From Enterococcus avium ATCC 14025 (lineage in GTDB: Bacteria > Bacillota > Bacilli > Lactobacillales > Enterococcaceae): 64,000 nt of DNA. The notes under the pieces were generated by a model. It was not told the origin of the DNA and searched no databases. It saw only the letters and a list, made by a program, of their open reading frames with translations. This document shows, piece after piece, positions 1 through 8,474 of this stretch. How positions within the stretch are numbered: position 1 is the stretch's first letter; the number at the start of each line of letters is the position of its first letter. A program made the position numbers and the translations under genes. Location: positions 200,110-264,109 of the forward strand of contig NZ_KE136364.1 in the NCBI RefSeq assembly GCF_000406965.1, read 5' to 3'.

Positions 1-141
1 TGCTTTGTCATTTCCTTCCTCTGCCAATTTAGTGATCCGAATGCGATTTAATGAAGAATAGGCCGTTTCACTCGAAGAAAAGAACGCTGACAAAGCCAGC
101 AATATTACCAATACAACCATCATGACACTTAGATTATCCAA
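1..141 (-). CDS. CNNM/HlyC-CorC family membrane protein (5' end only)
   Basis: The first 47 codons of a minus-strand gene run off the left edge. A TTG start at 141 is preceded by GGAGG at 149-153. The peptide begins MDNLSVMMVVLVILLA and continues into FSSSETAYSSLNRIRI, the signature of the DUF21/CNNM transmembrane domain found in HlyC/CorC-type transporters, which are linked to magnesium or other divalent cation efflux. One membrane helix is visible (about residues 5-22). The CBS and CorC C-terminal domains would lie outside the window, so the exact subfamily cannot be judged. Confidence 0.8.
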   Translation of the reverse strand, partial: MDNLSVMMVVLVILLALSAFFSSSETAYSSLNRIRITKLAEEGNDKA

Positions 142-645
142 AAAGTTTCCTCCTTATATTTTTCAACCAATGTAAAAAAGCACCCTGTATGCCAACAGCG
201 CACGTTAAAATGATTATTAATAAATAGATGATTATTTTTTTCTATACACAACGAGTCCTCGTCGTCCAAAATATCATTTCTCCTATCTTAGCTAAAAATC
301 TCTTTAATTAACCGTATCGTATTCCAAATTGAATGTCAAGATAGGATTTAATCACAAATAGACAGGTTAAGAAAACGGCTATTACTTCAGAAGTTTTTAT
401 TCAATCAGCTTTTTACAAGAACGAACGTCAATAAGTAAAAATATTGTGCCTTTTTCATGAAGACGTTTTCTAAGCACCTGATTAATGCTATCATTGTAGT
501 AGTAACGTAGTATCCCCCAAACTTTATTCGATTCATCAAGACATCTGTCTGCAACTAAAATCCAACAAGAGTTTCTAATTGAACAAATGTAACTGTCCTA
601 TTTTCATTTGAAGTTTTTTTGCTTTTTGAAAAGGGAGGTAGAACG
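142..645. other. Intergenic region between divergent genes
   Basis: About 500 bases separate the minus-strand CNNM gene from the plus-strand dehydrogenase operon. A short hairpin (CAACGAG / CTCGTCG, 249-264) lies in what would be the leader of the minus-strand gene. I do not recognise a known riboswitch there. A frame open for about 65 codons on the minus strand (397-595) has no start with a ribosome site. No convincing sigma-A promoter was found. Confidence 0.4.
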
Positions 646-1395
646 ATGTTCCAAGATTACAAAGTTGTGATTACTGGTGCGACTTCTGGTATTGGCCTGG
701 CTACGGCTCGGCTATTTATCAAGGAGGGCGCGACAGTGATTGGGATCGGTCGGAATTTTAGCAAGACGAAGGATTTAGGTGATCGGTTTATTCCTCGGAC
801 CTGTGATGTGCGGGATGCCGATGAGATCGTAAAGACGTGTGATTTTATCAAAGAAACGTTTGACAATGAGTTGGATGTATTTGTGAACAATGCGGGTTTT
901 GGTGAGAATACCACGATTCGTGATGTGACGGTCGATCAATTTGATCGCTGCTTCAGTCTTTTGCTGCGGGCACCGATGCTGTTTGCCAAAGAATTGTATC
1001 CTCTTTTATTAAATGCTCCGAAAAACAACGCAAGTATTATCAATACCGCTTCTGCCGCCAGCCGAACTGTCAGCTCTGAAAATCCTTTGTATAATCTAGC
1101 GAAAAACGCCGTGGTGCTGTATACCAAGCAGCAAGCCCAGGGCTTTATTGGCGTGCGCTGTAATAGTGTGTCGCCGGGCTTTATCCAAACACCAATCTTC
1201 CAACGAGATGGTGTCAATATGGCGGAAGCTGATGTCTTGGCGATGTATGATCAAATGGCGCATATTACTTGCGGACGAACAGGGAAACCAGAAGAAGTAG
1301 CGGATTTGATCGCGTTTCTAGCCTCGAAAGATGCACAGTACATCAATGGCGCCGATGTCTTGATCGACGGCGGCTTGATGACGGTCAGTAACTAG
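646..1395 (+). CDS. Short-chain dehydrogenase/reductase (SDR), first of a tandem pair
   Basis: A 249-residue classical SDR: the dinucleotide-binding TGATSGIG loop (residues 10-17), NNAG (81-84), a catalytic Ser near 136-139 and YNLAK (Tyr149, Lys153). The fold is a cytosolic NAD(P)H-dependent oxidoreductase; substrate unknown. IGIGRN after strand 2, with no acidic residue, suggests NADPH. The ATG at 646 is chosen because GGGAGG lies just upstream; a TTG at 619 would extend the frame by nine residues over that site. It is 13 bases upstream of a second SDR sharing much of its N-terminus, and an old-yellow-enzyme gene follows, so the three probably act on one substrate or a series of intermediates. 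Confidence 0.85.
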   Translation: MFQDYKVVITGATSGIGLATARLFIKEGATVIGIGRNFSKTKDLGDRFIPRTCDVRDADEIVKTCDFIKETFDNELDVFVNNAGFGENTTIRDVTVDQFDRCFSLLLRAPMLFAKELYPLLLNAPKNNASIINTASAASRTVSSENPLYNLAKNAVVLYTKQQAQGFIGVRCNSVSPGFIQTPIFQRDGVNMAEADVLAMYDQMAHITCGRTGKPEEVADLIAFLASKDAQYINGADVLIDGGLMTVSN

Positions 1396-1408
1396 GGGGG
1401 AAAATAAA

Positions 1409-2206
1409 ATGTTAAAAGATTCTATCGTAATGATTACTGGCGCGACTTCTGGCATCGGCTTGGCGACAACGAAGGAATTTCTGGATCAGGGGGCAACGGT
1501 AATCGGGATTGGGCGAAATTTCAGTCGAACGAAGGAGTTAGGCGAGAACTTTTTGCCGTTTAAATGTGACGTGACGGATGAGGAGCAGATCAAAGCAACG
1601 GTGGCTTTTGCGAAGGAAAAATTCGGTAGATTAGACAGCTTGATTTGCAATGCGGGTTCTGCGATCGTGGGTACGGTTGAGGAGGTGGATTCGGGTGAGT
1701 TTGAACGGGCCTTTCAATTGTACGTGCTGCATGCCGCATTGTTTACTAAATATTGTGTGCCGCTTTTGCGCAAGTCGGAAAATCCGAGTATCACCCACAC
1801 CGCCTCGGTGGCTTCCTTCATGATTGGGGATTCGGTTCCTTATAATGTCTTGAAGGCCGCATTATTGAATTACACGCGGCAAAGTGCGGCGGCGTTGTTA
1901 AATAATAATCCAGCGGATATGTTTGGGCGACCTAAAGCAGTAACGGAAATCGATGAAGGCGACAATACCTTCATTCGGGTAAACGCGGTTTGTCCGGGAT
2001 TGATCCGTACGAATTTGATGCCGGATCAAGCGTGGGAAATGTTGGGAACCGAAGCAGCATTGAAGGCGATACCGAGTCGGCGGATCGGTGAGGATTGGGA
2101 GCCAGCGAAATTATTTGCTTTCTTAGCATCGGCTAAAGCTAGCTTCATCACTGGTGCGACCATCACGATCGACGGCGGCTGGTATACAACACATGCACGA
2201 GTATAA
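1409..2206 (+). CDS. Short-chain dehydrogenase/reductase (SDR), second of a tandem pair
   Basis: A 265-residue classical SDR with TGATSGIG (residues 10-17), CNAGS (80-84), a Ser/Thr-rich catalytic stretch near 131-136 and YNVLK (Tyr145, Lys149). The N-terminal 55 residues are strongly similar to the preceding protein, including VIGIGRNFS, so the pair looks like a tandem duplication that has diverged in the C-terminal substrate-binding half; this copy carries an insert around residues 168-185. A GGGGGG run sits eight bases before the ATG. It lies between the first SDR and the flavin reductase gene in one apparent operon. Substrate unknown. Confidence 0.85.
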   Translation: MLKDSIVMITGATSGIGLATTKEFLDQGATVIGIGRNFSRTKELGENFLPFKCDVTDEEQIKATVAFAKEKFGRLDSLICNAGSAIVGTVEEVDSGEFERAFQLYVLHAALFTKYCVPLLRKSENPSITHTASVASFMIGDSVPYNVLKAALLNYTRQSAAALLNNNPADMFGRPKAVTEIDEGDNTFIRVNAVCPGLIRTNLMPDQAWEMLGTEAALKAIPSRRIGEDWEPAKLFAFLASAKASFITGATITIDGGWYTTHARV

Positions 2207-2226
2207 AAGAAAGTGAGGAATCATAA

Positions 2227-3384
2227 ATGAAAGAAAAATATGCAGCATTATTTGAACCGATTGGATTGAAGCACGGCGGGCGTTTGGAGAATCGTTTCGC
2301 GATGTGTCCGATGGTGGTTTTCGCAGCTGATCCAGCAACGGGGCAACCAACGGAGGAGGATATCAAGTACTTTGAGCGGCGCAGTAAGTTTGCGGATTTG
2401 TTGATTACTGGTGCGATCACGGTTCAGGAAAATATCCAAGGACATCCGAAACAATTATCTATCTTTAATGATGAAGCAATTGATGCTTACAGCAAATTAG
2501 CTGCGGCTATGAAGAGCAATGGCAGCAAAGCGATTGGTCAGATTCAGCATCCCGGCCGTGAAGGCGCGTATGGCTGCTATGTCACTGGAAAGGCCTACGC
2601 ACCAAGTGCGATCGAATTTCCATTTTTGCAATACAAGGTAACCGAATTAACAGAAGATGAAGTCTGGCAAGTGGTGAAGGATTTTGGCTTAGCGGCCCAG
2701 CGCTTGTTAAAAGCCGGCTTTGACGGTGTGGAGATTCACGGGGCAAATCACTATTTGATCCAGCAGTTTTTCTCTAGCTATTCAAATCAACGGACGGATT
2801 ATTGGGGCGGCTCGTTTGAAAAGCGGATGAACTTTGCCATTGAAGTGACGAAAGAAGTCTTGAAAGTCGCGCGAGCAGAGAATCCTGAGGCAATTGTCGG
2901 CTATCGGATTTCACCGGAAGAGATTCATGGGGAGATGGTCGGGTATGACTTGGATGATTCATTGAAATTGATCGATAAGCTGTTGGAACAAGACCTCGAT
3001 TTTCTTGATTTATCTTCAGCAGCAGGCGGAAACTTTGGTAAAGATGCTTATAAGGCGATGCCGCAAAGAGGCGATTTTACTGAGCCAGTTAGCTTAGTGA
3101 TCAAGAAGTTTGTGGCAGGCAGAGTGCCGGTAGTTATCTCAGGGACGATTCGTTCAGCCGATGATGCCTTGGATGCACTGAACTACGGCGATGTGGCGTC
3201 GATGGGTGTGGCAGCATTATCTGATCCAGACTTCAAAGAAAAAATCTTAGCAGATAAAGAAGAGACGATCCACATGAATGTCAAAGGACATACGGAGGAT
3301 TTGGAATTGCCGTCAGGCTTGATTGAAGTTTATACGGCAGGGATTGGATTGCCGCAGGTTGAAGGGTTGATTAAGAAAGAGTAG
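2227..3384 (+). CDS. Old-yellow-enzyme family NADH:flavin oxidoreductase
   Basis: A 385-residue TIM-barrel flavoprotein of the OYE / 2,4-dienoyl-CoA reductase N-domain type. Visible family motifs are GQIQHPGREG, the active-site segment IHGANHYLIQQF, RTDYWGGS with the following KRMNF, and a C-terminal VISGTIRS/ALNYGDVASMG phosphate-binding region for FMN. It lacks the C-terminal FAD/NAD domain and iron-sulfur cysteines of full-length dienoyl-CoA reductases, so it resembles single-domain OYEs that reduce activated C=C bonds with NAD(P)H. It is the last gene of the SDR-SDR-OYE operon and is followed by a strong terminator. The pairing suggests stepwise carbonyl and alkene reduction of an unsaturated ketone; the actual compound cannot be read from sequence. 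Confidence 0.85.
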   Translation: MKEKYAALFEPIGLKHGGRLENRFAMCPMVVFAADPATGQPTEEDIKYFERRSKFADLLITGAITVQENIQGHPKQLSIFNDEAIDAYSKLAAAMKSNGSKAIGQIQHPGREGAYGCYVTGKAYAPSAIEFPFLQYKVTELTEDEVWQVVKDFGLAAQRLLKAGFDGVEIHGANHYLIQQFFSSYSNQRTDYWGGSFEKRMNFAIEVTKEVLKVARAENPEAIVGYRISPEEIHGEMVGYDLDDSLKLIDKLLEQDLDFLDLSSAAGGNFGKDAYKAMPQRGDFTEPVSLVIKKFVAGRVPVVISGTIRSADDALDALNYGDVASMGVAALSDPDFKEKILADKEETIHMNVKGHTEDLELPSGLIEVYTAGIGLPQVEGLIKKE

Positions 3385-3452
3385 CGACCGTTCCGTTATG
3401 GAGAAATACTGAAAGTCTCTGATTATGTTTACAACAACATGAAATAGGCGCG

Positions 3453-3492
3453 AACACCATTGTTTACAGCTTGTAGACAATGGTGTTTTTTT
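3453..3492 (+). terminator. Rho-independent terminator of the SDR-OYE operon
   Basis: A 16-bp stem (AACACCATTGTTTACA pairing with TGTAGACAATGGTGTT, one G-U pair) with a three-base loop, followed by a T run. Confidence 0.9.
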
Positions 3493-3768
3493 GGTGAATT
3501 ATTTGTTTATTTCAAATATAACAAATAAAACAATTATCCAAAAAGTTCAGAAGGTCTTTATTATACGGATGATAAATGATATAATAAAAAACGTTATTAA
3601 ACGCTAAAATATCTGTTTCGTTATAAAAAAGTCATTTTATTGATTAAATATGCTGGAAATAATTTCTGGAGTATTTAGCGAATAAAGCAAGGAGGGAAAG
3701 TAACTTAATTTTAGGGGTTTGGGAGAAAAAATATAAGGAGAAGCATTCATCTGAATGTGTGGTGAAAA

Positions 3769-4488
3769 ATGATTTCAGAAAAACAAAAATTAGCGATTGT
3801 TGCTTTAGCCGTTTTATTGGTCGGTGAAGTCATTGCGGTGATCAGCATCGGATTGATTTATTTTAACCGAGCATTTTTCGGAGAACACATCAATGTCATT
3901 CGAACATTTGTCAATGCGTCAACAGCTTTCTTTGGTTGCTTCTTTTCATTTTTAGCAGCGCTATTGATGTTTCAATACTTGAAATATCGGGAAAAGCAGA
4001 AGGAAGTGCATAAGACAACGCGATTGTTTACGAAGCTGAAAAAGGAATATCAAAATAATTATTCGGCGCTAGTAGAATTGGGTGGAGAAATCGCGAATGG
4101 TTCGACGGAGCTGGCGAAGCTGTTGAAAGAAAGTCAGAAAGTACGGGATTTGTTCGTACTGGGCGTTTATCGATTAGATTTTATCATGTATGATACCTAT
4201 TATCATGATACAGATTGGCAGTTGATTCGTGAGGTTGATCGTAATAGTGAAAGCTATTTAGAACTATTTGAGCTAAGTCATCAAATCGAATACCTTTGTC
4301 AGGCAATTGTTGAGAACAAAATCAATTCAGAAGAAAGCTTGAGACAACTGTTGGTATTGATCACACAAAAGATCGGAATTTTGCAGCAGCATCAGCTTGA
4401 AATTGAATTGAAAGAGCGTCCGATGGAAACGGACAGCGAGACTGACTACGCGGCAGAGCCGGTCGGTGTCGAAATGGTCCAAGATTAA
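3769..4488 (+). CDS. Orphan two-helix membrane protein with a cytosolic helical domain
   Basis: A 239-residue protein with two predicted membrane helices (about residues 9-31 and 45-68) joined by a short loop, then about 170 charged, mostly helical residues beginning YLKYREKQKEVHKTT. The layout (2TM plus cytosolic coil) recalls small sensor or scaffold proteins, but I recognise no family. The start is the ATG at 3769; AAGGAG at 3735 is too far away and GTGGTG is the nearest weak site, so initiation may be inefficient. It stands alone between two terminators. Confidence 0.6.
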   Translation: MISEKQKLAIVALAVLLVGEVIAVISIGLIYFNRAFFGEHINVIRTFVNASTAFFGCFFSFLAALLMFQYLKYREKQKEVHKTTRLFTKLKKEYQNNYSALVELGGEIANGSTELAKLLKESQKVRDLFVLGVYRLDFIMYDTYYHDTDWQLIREVDRNSESYLELFELSHQIEYLCQAIVENKINSEESLRQLLVLITQKIGILQQHQLEIELKERPMETDSETDYAAEPVGVEMVQD

Positions 4489-4517
4489 TTGATACAGCTT
4501 AATAAACTGATTGAAAG

Positions 4518-4545
4518 CCGAGTGAAGAATTTTACTCGGTTTTTT
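4518..4545 (+). terminator. Rho-independent terminator
   Basis: CCGAGT ... ACTCGG stem with an A/T-rich upper part, followed by TTTTTT, directly after the orphan membrane-protein gene. Confidence 0.75.
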
Positions 4546-5106
4546 GTTTTCAAAAAGGGCATTTCTGGACAAATCCTCTAAATACTCAATGATTTGCGAA
4601 AAAAATGGTTTTTCAATCTTTTAGTTGATTACTGATGGTTATGATTCAGTTTGATAAATTTCAAGGCATCAAAAAAAGTAGACCATATCTTTTAACGGAT
4701 GAAAAGCTTAGAATCAATGATTCGAGTGTAAGACACACTGGACAATGCTTGATTGATCTTCTTTAGAACAGCTATTACTATTGGGCTAGGAGGCATAAAA
4801 GAATCCTGCTGTTGTGTGCCAGGTAGTCAATTTCATCTAGAAAATAGAGGCTAATACCTCCTCTCTCCTCTTTACATGCGAAGTCTTAACAGTACTGGAA
4901 GGATGGATTAGACTACTTGGCGCGCATAACTTAGAGATCTTGGGAATGAGAAAACAGAAGAATGAGATCAAAAGAACTCTTTCATAAGAAGGGTTCATTT
5001 TTTGTTTTTACCGGATGAGGCGCGCTGTTTACCGGAAAGGAAAAAAGACTATTTTACTCTTCAAAAATGGCTTACTATAAAGATAGAGAAGGAGGTGGCG
5101 ATGATC
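4546..5106. other. Long intergenic region upstream of the LytTR operon
   Basis: About 560 bases with no supported gene. It contains the direct-repeat site at 5007-5036 (listed separately) and a likely -10 (TATAAA, 5076-5081) ahead of the LytTR gene. An AGGAGG near 4790 is not followed by an open frame. The remaining sequence shows nothing I can assign. Confidence 0.4.
5007..5036 (+). promoter_or_regulatory. Probable LytTR binding site (9-bp direct repeat, 12-bp spacer)
   Basis: TTTACCGGA occurs at 5007-5015 and again at 5028-5036, a 21-bp period with a 12-bp spacer. LytTR-domain regulators typically bind pairs of 9-bp direct repeats about two helical turns apart. The site is about 70 bases upstream of a LytTR gene and just upstream of where a -35 would fall for the TATAAA at 5076, the position expected for an activator. 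Autoregulation is inferred. Confidence 0.6.
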
Positions 5107-5107
5107 C

Positions 5108-5587
5108 ATGTTGAAGGGGTTGAAGATTCAAGTGGAAATCGGAAAGAATTGGATAGCGCCCGAGGTACGGATTCGCGCGGCAGAAGAGAAAACAGGCAAC
5201 CAGCTTGTCAGCTGTTTAGAGGCGTTTCAAGAGGAGCAATTAGTGATCAAAGTAAAGGATGAGTTTGTCTTATTAAATAAAACCGAAATTATTTATTTAG
5301 AAATCTTCAATAAAATCGTAACACTTTATACCGCAAAGGAAACGTATTCTTTTCGCAAGTCTCTCACGGCACTAAAAGAAGAACTGCCAAGTGATCAGTT
5401 CTTGCAAGTTTCAAAATCAGCCTTGGTCAATACAAAGGCTATTCAAAAATTAGAGATTGCCTTTTCTGGCAGTTTATTTGCCTATTTGAGTAACGGTCAA
5501 AGAATCACCGTTTCTCGTCGGTTTGTCGATCAGTTGAAACAGCATTTAGGAATCAAAAGGAGGGGTCAAAATGAAACGCGTACTTAA
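5108..5587 (+). CDS. LytTR-domain DNA-binding regulator
   Basis: A 159-residue protein without a receiver domain. Residues about 50-150 form a LytTR DNA-binding domain (LLNKTEIIYLEIFNKIVTLY, FLQVSKSALVNTKAIQKLE, GQRITVSRRFVDQLK). Single-domain LytTR proteins paired with a DUF3021 membrane protein form a well-known Firmicutes arrangement in which the membrane partner is thought to restrain the regulator. The ATG at 5108 is 12 bases past GGAGG (5091-5095); the ATG at 5101 opens a different, non-family frame. The gene overlaps the downstream DUF3021 gene by 17 bases, implying translational coupling. Confidence 0.88.
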   Translation: MLKGLKIQVEIGKNWIAPEVRIRAAEEKTGNQLVSCLEAFQEEQLVIKVKDEFVLLNKTEIIYLEIFNKIVTLYTAKETYSFRKSLTALKEELPSDQFLQVSKSALVNTKAIQKLEIAFSGSLFAYLSNGQRITVSRRFVDQLKQHLGIKRRGQNETRT

Positions 5588-5948
5588 ACTATTAGGACAA
5601 TCTGTCGGCTTTGGCAGTAGCATCTGCATGCTGTTTGCCTTTATTTATGCCGATAATCAAGTCAGAAAAATCGTCCTTAGCTTTATTCTATTATCGGTAG
5701 TGATCGGATTATTGAGTCTGATCTATGAATTGAAAAAGTTGTCGCTTCTTGTTCAAACGTTGATCCAGATGGGCGGAGGATTTATTGCTTTTTTGATTGT
5801 GGCTTGGGTGAATCAATGGTTTCCCTTTAAGTGGCAGGTGGTTTTGTCGGCCTCCTTCTCCTTTTTTCTAATCTTTTTTGCTATTTGGATATTCCATTAT
5901 TTGAAATATAAGCGCGAGATTAAACAAATCAATCAGAAATTGAGATAG
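5571..5948 (+). CDS. DUF3021 family membrane protein
   Basis: A 125-residue protein with four predicted membrane helices (about residues 10-28, 33-52, 60-80 and 89-110) and a basic C-terminal tail (KYKREIKQINQKLR). Size, topology and position after a LytTR gene match DUF3021. It starts inside the LytTR gene (17-base overlap) with AGGAGG upstream. Its likely role is to sequester or modulate the LytTR regulator at the membrane, by analogy with described LytTR regulatory systems. A terminator follows at once, so the pair is a complete transcription unit. Confidence 0.85.
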   Translation: MKRVLKLLGQSVGFGSSICMLFAFIYADNQVRKIVLSFILLSVVIGLLSLIYELKKLSLLVQTLIQMGGGFIAFLIVAWVNQWFPFKWQVVLSASFSFFLIFFAIWIFHYLKYKREIKQINQKLR

Positions 5949-5964
5949 AATATTTTTTTTAGGG

Positions 5965-5993
5965 TCAGCGAAAAATCTTCGCTGATTTTTTTT
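5965..5993 (+). terminator. Rho-independent terminator of the LytTR-DUF3021 operon
   Basis: TCAGCGAA / TTCGCTGA stem with a five-base loop followed by eight T. Confidence 0.9.
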
Positions 5994-6259
5994 GCCGATT
6001 GTTCAATGAATAGTAGATTGGAATTTTTAATTTATATACAAAAAAGTATGGTTTAGACCGAAATTAAGAATCCAAAAATACCAATAATTTACTAAAATAA
6101 CAAAAAAACGAACAAGTGAAACGATAAACAATCCTTTATAATAGTAGTGAGGGGAGATTGGTTTATATATAGCGTGTAAGCAGTCTCAAATGGTTTATTC
6201 CTGTTGTTGAGTGGCCCACTGATAGATAGTCTGGTTTTCATTTAGGAGGAATGACGCTC

Positions 6260-6466
6260 ATGGATTCAAGTAGAAACGAAAAAATTTATCGAAGGAGTAA
6301 TAAAGCAAGTCGGATACTTCAGATGATTTTCTATTTTCTTGTGATTTTTAGTGTGATTTGCCCAACTGATGAAGTGCTTATTTATTTGACTATGGTTTGC
6401 TTAATAATTGCCATTATCGTTTTGATACTGCCTTTTTGTGTAGGTTATTTAAAAAAAGAAGAGTAG
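6260..6466 (+). CDS. Small two-helix membrane protein of unknown function
   Basis: A 68-residue protein with a basic N-terminus (SSRNEKIYRRSNKASR) and two predicted membrane helices (about residues 20-38 and 42-63), ending YLKKEE. The ATG at 6260 is preferred over the one at 6251 because AGGAGGA at 6244-6250 touches the earlier ATG but sits nine bases from the later one. A TATAAT hexamer at 6137-6142 could be its -10, though no good -35 accompanies it. It stands alone. No family recognised. Confidence 0.6.
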   Translation: MDSSRNEKIYRRSNKASRILQMIFYFLVIFSVICPTDEVLIYLTMVCLIIAIIVLILPFCVGYLKKEE

Positions 6467-6687
6467 GTCAAAGTCACTTTTCGTTCTTGAAATGTGGTGT
6501 GCTACAAAAGCAAACTTATGATCAATCTACCGGAGACTTTTTTAGGAAAGTTTCTGGTTTTTTCTAATGAAGGATAACCTGACTTCAAATTTTGACGCGG
6601 ATAGGTAAAAACGTATATGATGGCAATAGAAAGGGTTAAAAGGAGTTAAAAAAATATGTGAGGGCATAGGAAAAAGGGGGTTACGGT

Positions 6688-7299
6688 ATGAAGAAAAAGC
6701 ATCAGAAAGGCAAAATAAACAAAAAATATGAGTTATTCGATGCACTTTGCCAGGAAATGGAAGAAAAGGACTATCGTATGCAGGATAAGACCTTTTCGGC
6801 AAAAGAAGCTGGGACACAGGGAATGCTGCTGCCAATTCCATTTATCGTATTGGTCGTGATTGGCTATTTTTGGCGCTGGGGAGCGGATGCATCGCCATTA
6901 TGGGAGATTAATTTTCTCCTATTTCTGATTCTGTTTATTGTATCCATTCCAATTCATGAGCTGATTCATGGCCTGACGTGGGCGAATTATGCAAAAAAGA
7001 AAATGAAAAGCATCACCTTTGGCTTTAATGTCAAGGAGCTGATGCCGTATTGTCATTGTAAAGAAGCGCTGGAGGCAAAGGCCTATAAAATCGGTGTATT
7101 AGCACCAGTTGTGGTACTAGGGGGCGGCTATTTTTTCCTGTCGTTGCTGTTTCCAAATACTGAGCTGATCTTACTTTCTGCCTTTAATATTTTTATGGCA
7201 GCAGGTGATTTAATGATCTTTTGGAGTGCGCGTTCGATTCACGAGGGGCTAGTAATTGATCATCCAGAATTACCCGGTTTTGTAGTATTCACTAAATAA
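6688..7299 (+). CDS. DUF3267 putative membrane zinc metallopeptidase
   Basis: A 203-residue membrane protein with a charged N-terminus (residues 1-45) and about four helices. The zincin-like HExxH is present: HELIH with His90, Glu91 and His94, placed inside a membrane helix, followed by the family's GF-N-x-K and PYCHCKEAL segment. The C-terminal AAGDLMIFWSARSI and DHPELPGFVV complete a full-length DUF3267 match. Such proteins resemble site-2-protease-like zincins, but no substrate is known. The start has AAAAAGGGGG upstream. It is a single gene with its own terminator. Confidence 0.8.
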   Translation: MKKKHQKGKINKKYELFDALCQEMEEKDYRMQDKTFSAKEAGTQGMLLPIPFIVLVVIGYFWRWGADASPLWEINFLLFLILFIVSIPIHELIHGLTWANYAKKKMKSITFGFNVKELMPYCHCKEALEAKAYKIGVLAPVVVLGGGYFFLSLLFPNTELILLSAFNIFMAAGDLMIFWSARSIHEGLVIDHPELPGFVVFTK

Positions 7300-7309
7300 A
7301 CTGACAAAT

Positions 7310-7342
7310 AGGATTCCTTTTCATTCGAGGAATCCTGTTTTT
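7310..7342. terminator. Terminator between convergent DUF3267 and GNAT genes
   Basis: AGGATTCC / GGAATCCT stem with T-rich flank on the plus strand; the two genes converge here, so it may serve both. Confidence 0.75.
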
Positions 7343-7351
7343 GTCATTATT

Positions 7352-7765
7352 TTATCTTTTCAAATACATCCCTAGGCTTTCAGGTGCGGTTTCTACAAAG
7401 CCAAACTGTTCATAAAGCTTATCTGCTGGTCTGTCAGCGATCAGATTGACATAAGCCTGTGGATTGATCTCATCGTGAATGTACTTCATCAGCAGCGCCA
7501 TGATCGCTTTCGCAAGACCTTTTCCCTGTTCCTTTGGATGGACAGCGATGTCCACAATCTGATAAGCGGTACCGCCATCTCCGATGATTCGCCCCATTCC
7601 GATCAATTTTTCATCGGTCTTATTTCGGATAATAACCGAATAAATGCTATTAGCTAATCCCGTTTTACTGGCTTCTTTGTCTCGCGCAGACAATCCGCAA
7701 ATCTGTCGCAGTGCCAAGTATTCTTCAACCTCGGGAATATCGATTCGGATGACATAATTTTCCAT
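7352..7765 (-). CDS. GNAT family N-acetyltransferase
   Basis: A 137-residue GNAT protein. The acetyl-CoA binding motif is visible as VHPKEQGKGLAKAIM (the Q/R-x-x-G-x-G/A loop) after the beta-4 strand IVDIAV, and the C-terminal LYEQFGFVETAPESLGMYLKR is the typical beta-6/beta-7 end. The ATG at 7765 has AAAGGG about eight bases upstream; a GTG at 7774 would put the start on top of it. Substrate unknown; small stand-alone GNATs often acetylate amines or protein N-termini. Confidence 0.85.
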   Translation of the reverse strand: MENYVIRIDIPEVEEYLALRQICGLSARDKEASKTGLANSIYSVIIRNKTDEKLIGMGRIIGDGGTAYQIVDIAVHPKEQGKGLAKAIMALLMKYIHDEINPQAYVNLIADRPADKLYEQFGFVETAPESLGMYLKR

Positions 7766-7975
7766 CGCAAACACCCTTTCACTGTCTTTCTATGCTCATT
7801 TTACGCTATTAGCCGTAAGAAACAAGAAATAAGATACGCAAAATAGTCGAATCTCACGGTTTCTTTTTTTAATAGAAAATAAAATTCTAAGTTTTTTTTT
7901 TGATTAGTTCGCATAACGAAGCGGGTTTGTCGTTGTCGAATGGCTCCAAAACGGACATTAAAAAAATTTTGTCGA

Positions 7976-8004
7976 TTGACAGGAGTGTTTTCATAGGATT
8001 ATAG
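7976..8004 (+). promoter_or_regulatory. Sigma-A type promoter for the DUF2922 operon
   Basis: TTGACA (7976-7981), 17-bp spacer, TTATAG (7999-8004), 40 bases before the TTG start of the next gene. Confidence 0.75.
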
Positions 8005-8044
8005 TCGAGGCGTGATCACAAACCAATCAGAGAGGAGCATTATT

Positions 8045-8428
8045 TTGACAGAAGCATTATTTACACCAAGACAAGTTTTTTCGCTACGACCTAAAACATT
8101 AGAGAAACGAATAGATAAACATTACCAAGAAAGCCGTGATGCGGGATCAACTATTCAAATTTTGATAGCGCTTCAGGTGCGAGACGAACTAGGCGAAGAG
8201 GATTTTTCATTTTTCATGAAACGGCTTGTTCGTAAGCTGTTTTTAGAGACTAAGACTTCTCGGATATTGCGCCGCTATTATTTCTATTTCAAGCATTATT
8301 TTTCTTCTGATGAGTGGAAGGTCGTATCCATCAGACTGTTTTCAATCAAAACCTATATCACAGAGAAAATCGAAAAATTCTATACTCAATTCATGAAAGA
8401 ACCACTGACAAGGTTGGCAGGTTCATGA
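8045..8428 (+). CDS. Unknown 127-residue helical protein in a DUF2922 operon
   Basis: A basic, apparently all-helical protein (MTEALFTPRQVFS ... FMKRLVRKLFLET ... YFYFKHYFSSDEWK). No signal peptide or membrane segment. I recognise no family. The TTG at 8045 is chosen as start because GAGGAG sits seven bases upstream; a GTG at 8012 would extend it by 11 residues without a ribosome site. It is the first gene of a two-gene operon, 46 bases ahead of the DUF2922 gene, under a good promoter. Aromatic and basic residues in the middle would suit nucleic-acid binding, which is speculation. Confidence 0.6.
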   Translation: MTEALFTPRQVFSLRPKTLEKRIDKHYQESRDAGSTIQILIALQVRDELGEEDFSFFMKRLVRKLFLETKTSRILRRYYFYFKHYFSSDEWKVVSIRLFSIKTYITEKIEKFYTQFMKEPLTRLAGS

Positions 8429-8474
8429 CGTTTGGAAAGAGTGACCTATTAAGACTAAAAGAAGAGGTGAAATC

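Noticed and set aside
150-310. Possible metal-sensing riboswitch in front of the CNNM-type gene
   Set aside because: One short hairpin only; the conserved cores of the Mg2+ and Mn2+ riboswitches are not seen.
397-595. A minus-strand frame open for about 65 codons upstream of the SDR operon, with protein-like composition
   Set aside because: No start codon with a ribosome site and no recognised family; a frame of this length can arise by chance in A/T-rich DNA.
5002-5262. Open frame overlapping the start of the LytTR gene, including an ATG at 5101 next to a good ribosome site
   Set aside because: The frame runs antiphase to the clear LytTR domain and has no family features.
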